This document shows positions 61,090 to 64,000 of a stretch of 64,000 bases of DNA, one piece after another. The position numbers were made by a program, and so were the translations under genes. The first letter of the stretch is position 1; each line of letters opens with the position of its first letter. The notes under the pieces were generated by a model. That model had not been told where the DNA came from. It ran no database searches and saw only the letters and a program-made list of their open reading frames with translations. Source of the DNA: JAXHLG01 sp034522495. GTDB lineage: Bacteria > Patescibacteriota > Minisyncoccia > Moranbacterales > DUUL01. The stretch is from positions 1,054,001 to 1,118,000 of the forward strand of contig JAXHLG010000002.1 in assembly GCA_034522495.1 (NCBI GenBank), in the 5' to 3' direction.

Positions 61090-62181
61090 ATTCAAACCCC
61101 GGTGCCCCTTTTTCTCAAACAAGATTAAGAGTAGTATATTCGCAATAGATTTCAGCTAATAATTAATTGTGAATATGCAGCCGATAACTTTTTATGAAAG
61201 AGAAATAATCGAAGTTTCTTTGAGGCTAAAAAGAAAGAAAGCTTGGATAGCTCGAAAATTGGGCAGGGATTATTCTGTCATTAAAAGAGAGATTAAAAGA
61301 AATTCAGGGGAGCATCTGCCCTACAGAGCAATAGATGCCCAGTACTTTATGGAAAGGAGGGCTAAAAATACTAACAAGAGAAAACTGGATAAAGAAAAGA
61401 ATCGGAAATTGAAAGAATACGTGGAGAAAAAAATTAGCGGGGATTGGTCACCGGAACAGATTGCTGGAAGATTAAAAGAGGAACCGCCTCCGGGGATTAT
61501 GGAAACTATTAGCTATGAGAGTATCTATGACTATATCTACAACGGAGCAGAAAAGCACAAAGAACTCTACCGGCATTTAAGAGTTGGGAGAAAGCAAAGG
61601 CAGAAAAGATATTTTCGCAAAAAGCAAGGAAATAAGCTGAAAAATAGGGTTTCTATTCATTTAAGGCCAAAAGAGGCAGACAAGAAAAAAGAGTATGGGC
61701 ACTGGGAAACAGACTTGGTGGAATTCGGCAGAAAACAGAAAGAGAATTTATCGGTTAAATATGAAAGAAAGGGAATGCTTTGCCGGCTTCACAAAGTATG
61801 GGGCAAATCAGCAATGGAGAATGAGGATTCTATTGCGGATACTATAGAGGGCTTCCCTAAATCTTGGGTTAAAAGCATGACCAGAGACAACGGAGGAGAA
61901 AATGCTAAGCATTTGGAAACCTTGGAAAACTTTGATGTCCCTTCTTACTTCTGCGATCCTTATTGCTCTTGGCAGAAAGGAGGGGTAGAAAATCTTAACA
62001 AACTTATTAGGCAATATTTTCCCAAGAAGGGAGATATTGCGAATGCTACGGAAAAAGATATACTGTTAGTGCAGGAAAGACTTAATAACCGTCCCAGGAA
62101 ATCGCTTAACTATTTAACCCCCAATGAAATTTTTGTGAAACGCTCTTAATTTTTTAAAAAAGGGGCACTAAATTCTTGAAT
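61090..62181. mobile_element. IS30-family insertion sequence
   Basis: About 1.09 kb with one intact transposase. Imperfect terminal inverted repeats: left ATTCAA...GTGCCCCTTTTT (61090-61113) and right AAAAAGGGGCAC...TTGAAT (62158-62181). The exact ends and target duplication are uncertain. The right end lies immediately before the M16 peptidase start. Confidence 0.75.
61169..62149 (+). CDS. IS30-family transposase
   Basis: A DDE transposase of 326 residues. An N-terminal helix-turn-helix region (FYEREIIEVSLRLKRKKAWI, IARKLGRDYSVIKREIKRN) is followed by GDWSPEQIAGRL. The catalytic core has D in GHWETDLVEF, D in SMTRDNGGENA and E in WQKGGVENLNKLIRQYFPK. All three acidic residues are present and the frame is uninterrupted, so the element may be active. 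The start ATG is at 61169 or the second Met at 61175. A decayed relative lies at 59225-59385. Confidence 0.93.
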   Translation: MNMQPITFYEREIIEVSLRLKRKKAWIARKLGRDYSVIKREIKRNSGEHLPYRAIDAQYFMERRAKNTNKRKLDKEKNRKLKEYVEKKISGDWSPEQIAGRLKEEPPPGIMETISYESIYDYIYNGAEKHKELYRHLRVGRKQRQKRYFRKKQGNKLKNRVSIHLRPKEADKKKEYGHWETDLVEFGRKQKENLSVKYERKGMLCRLHKVWGKSAMENEDSIADTIEGFPKSWVKSMTRDNGGENAKHLETLENFDVPSYFCDPYCSWQKGGVENLNKLIRQYFPKKGDIANATEKDILLVQERLNNRPRKSLNYLTPNEIFVKRS

Positions 62182-62185
62182 CTTT

Positions 62186-63379
62186 ATGATGATAAAAATA
62201 CGAGAAAAATCCTTAAACAACGGATTAAATGTACTTGCAATTAAAAACCCTGCCATGCAGGGAGTGAATGCCAGTCTTTACGTTAAATCGGGCTCTTGCC
62301 AAGAAGCGGATTCAAACAGCGGCATTTCTCATCTATTGGAGCACTTGATCTTTTATACAATCATCCAAAACTCAAGATCAAATTACTTTCCCTTAAATTT
62401 AGAACTCAAAGCTCTGACCGGCAGAGAATTCACTTTCTTTGAAATCACTCATCACAAGGATTGCCTAAAAGACATCCTGAGCGTTTTGTTTTCAGCTGTA
62501 TCCAAAGCTGAGTTCAACCAAGATTTGCTTAACAATCAAAAAAGCGCCATCGAGCAGGAAATCGCCGAAGACGAAGAAAACCCCTTTTCTGCACTGGAGA
62601 AAAAACTGGATGAAAAAATATACGCAAAAACTTCCCTGCAACTGCCGATTCTGGGCAATAGAAAAAGCTTGTCCAATATCAGCTTCCGAGAAGTTGAGCA
62701 GTGGCATCAATTTTTCTACACTCCCGAAAACATGCTTCTGGCCGTAAGCGGAAATTTTGACGACAAGAAACTTTATTCCGTTATTAACAAAACTTTCGCT
62801 AAATTAGCTGCTCTGAAAAACGAGAGAGTCAGCCTGAAAAGGAACAACCAAAAAGGAACCATATCAAGTCAAAAAAGACGCGCTTTTGATTCAAGCTACT
62901 TGGCAATAGCCTTCCCAACCAGCTTTAAAATGGGAAGCAGAAAATATTTTGAATGCGTTCTTTTGGCAAATATTTTCGACTATAAATTTAAATTAATTAA
63001 AAATAAATTTAGAAACACCTATGATATAGACATCTACTTCCACCAGCTGCTTGGCAGGGGCGAAATAAGAGTGTTGACCTCCGCGCCCAAGACTGAATCA
63101 AAAGAATTAATGGACAAACTAGCCAATGAAATTATCGCTATTGATTTTTCGGAAAGTTTTTTCGCAAAGGCAAAAAAGTTAACTGAAAAAGAATTCCTGC
63201 TCAGAGAAGACGACCTGGAAGCGCTGTCTTCCATTGCTTTATACAAATTATCCGGAGAAAAGACTCTCCAACCGCGAGAAGAAGCGAAAATAATAAATTC
63301 TATTGATTATCCAAGTCTGAAGAAACTGCAAAAACAATTATTCAACAAAAAAAACTGCATTAAAGCCGAAATAATTTAA
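62186..63379 (+). CDS. M16-family zinc peptidase (insulinase/processing-peptidase type)
   Basis: A single-module M16 metallopeptidase of 397 residues. The inverted zinc motif HxxEH is HLLEH in NSGISHLLEHLIFY (near 46-60). The distal Glu of the site is in KSAIEQEIAEDEENPF. The N-terminal strand GLNVLAIKNPAMQGVNASLYVKSG and the inactive C-terminal half domain are present. Such proteins usually pair as half-clams; no partner is adjacent here. No signal peptide, so probably cytosolic. Start 62186 or the next Met at 62189, just after the IS30 right end, so the original promoter may have been replaced. Confidence 0.85.
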   Translation: MMIKIREKSLNNGLNVLAIKNPAMQGVNASLYVKSGSCQEADSNSGISHLLEHLIFYTIIQNSRSNYFPLNLELKALTGREFTFFEITHHKDCLKDILSVLFSAVSKAEFNQDLLNNQKSAIEQEIAEDEENPFSALEKKLDEKIYAKTSLQLPILGNRKSLSNISFREVEQWHQFFYTPENMLLAVSGNFDDKKLYSVINKTFAKLAALKNERVSLKRNNQKGTISSQKRRAFDSSYLAIAFPTSFKMGSRKYFECVLLANIFDYKFKLIKNKFRNTYDIDIYFHQLLGRGEIRVLTSAPKTESKELMDKLANEIIAIDFSESFFAKAKKLTEKEFLLREDDLEALSSIALYKLSGEKTLQPREEAKIINSIDYPSLKKLQKQLFNKKNCIKAEII

Positions 63380-63380
63380 A

Positions 63381-63414
63381 GAGGAGCGCTTATGATAAAC
63401 ACTCCTCTTTTTTT
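63381..63414 (+). terminator. Intrinsic terminator of the M16 peptidase gene
   Basis: GAGGAG...CTCCTC stem with an extended inner helix, then TTTTTTT; begins 1 bp after the stop codon. Confidence 0.85.
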
Positions 63415-63671
63415 GTTTCTACCGGCAGAGCTATGGTTTGCTTCTCTTGGAACCGCCTCCTTTAGTGTTCCCTGTTTTACCTGATTTTGCCGGACTTTTG
63501 CCGGAAGATCCGCTTCCCGAATCATTAAATGATGTTCCTCCCCCGGGCCGGCACCTGTTTGCGCCATGCCCCGTCCCCGTCCTGCTTGGCTGATTTTTCT
63601 GAGCCATCTTGCAACCCCTTTTTGTTTTTTAGGTTCAACAAATTCCAGACGGCCTTGCTTTTTATTACCCC

Positions 63672-63813
63672 GTCTAGTCAAAAAAATTTCTCGGGAAGAA
63701 CTGACTAGAGACTTTCGTGGCCATCATCGTGGCCACGACAGTGGCCACGAAATTGAAAGCTGAGCTGAAACAGCCAGAAGTTCGACTTCTGCATCCGCAG
63801 AATTCGAACTTCT
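63672..63813. repeat. Cluster of three hairpins
   Basis: (1) GTCTAGTCA/TGACTAGAGAC, 63672-63712. (2) Three units of the GTGGCCAC palindrome in CGTGGCCA, CGTGGCCACG and GTGGCCACG, 63714-63751. (3) A long hairpin AGAAGTTCGACTTCTGC-ATCC-GCAGAATTCGAACTTCT, 63776-63813. The 63415-64000 region shows no convincing gene. Confidence 0.7.
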
Positions 63814-64000
63814 TACCCCCCCCTCAAAGAGGATAATTTACCAAATTTGCTTAGCATCAATAGATAAAATTGCAACAATTTTCTCTATACTACAATATTA
63901 CGTTATTACGTTATATGGTAGTGTAAGCTGGGCGGGGTCATGAAAATTAAACGTCTGCAAACGATTATTTTGTTTCTCAACAATCCAAAATAAAAGCGGG

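Noticed and set aside
63376..63681. Minus-strand open frame of 101 codons
   Set aside because: It runs through the M16 terminator, has low-complexity Gly/Arg/Lys composition and no ribosome site; probably not a gene.
1..64000. CRISPR arrays, rRNA genes, prophage structural genes or toxin-antitoxin pairs
   Set aside because: Looked for and not seen; the repeats present are dispersed families or flanking direct repeats, not regularly spaced arrays.

Overview
The window looks like a chromosome segment of a Candidate Phyla Radiation (Patescibacteria, probably Parcubacteria-like) bacterium. This is an inference. It rests on compact housekeeping genes scattered out of their usual operons, few Shine-Dalgarno sequences, a rich type IV pilus and surface-protein apparatus, split phenylalanyl-tRNA synthetase genes separated by repeats, and AT-rich, word-like intergenic spacers. 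No rRNA, CRISPR array or plasmid/phage replication module was seen. UGA is used as a stop, as in the standard bacterial code.

Layout. 1-6.5 kb: the end of a peptide-type ABC substrate-binding protein, a phosphoglucose/phosphomannose isomerase, RNase J and RuvB. 6.5-9.8 kb: an unassigned structured RNA candidate and an unusual 1015-residue protein made of two complete PilB-type ATPases in tandem. 9.8-19.3 kb: translation genes (trpS, tRNA-Leu, rnhB-pheT, pheS, rpmG, rplA) interrupted by several families of short repeat. 19.3-26.7 kb: an anchored glycoside hydrolase-like protein, a DMT transporter, yidD, cysS and dus. 26.8-33 kb: recR, ftsH, tilS, a guanylate kinase with an odd C-terminal extension, and an S1-domain protein. 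33.6-42.8 kb: a pilus/surface operon (receiver, PilB, PilC, two prepilin-like proteins, large exoprotein). 43-48.5 kb: two sensor kinases around dnaB. 48.6-50.2 kb: an acyl-ACP-reductase-like enzyme and a small membrane protein.

50.5-59.6 kb is the most interesting part: an AT-rich island flanked by two near-identical direct repeats of about 84 bp (50500-50583 and 59554-59637), with IS30 remains at its right side. It carries a LMW phosphotyrosine phosphatase-like gene. A five-gene operon follows: two PaaK-like adenylating enzymes, a PEP-synthase-type swivelling-histidine protein, a separate ATP-grasp subunit and a spermidine synthase. A divergent PLP aminotransferase and a convergent speD-speE pair complete it. 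A 12-bp perfect inverted repeat sits over the divergent promoters. I infer a mobile polyamine cluster that makes and probably further modifies an aminopropylated amine, using acyl/aminoacyl activation plus an ATP-driven phosphotransfer pair. The end product is unknown.

59.7-64 kb: an isopentenyl-phosphate-kinase-like gene, tRNA-His with a broken tRNA-His copy beside it, a complete IS30-family element, an M16 peptidase and a hairpin-rich end. At least four short repeat families (called R1-R4 here) are scattered through the window. One R1 copy lies inside an R3 copy, which points to past activity of non-autonomous mobile elements.
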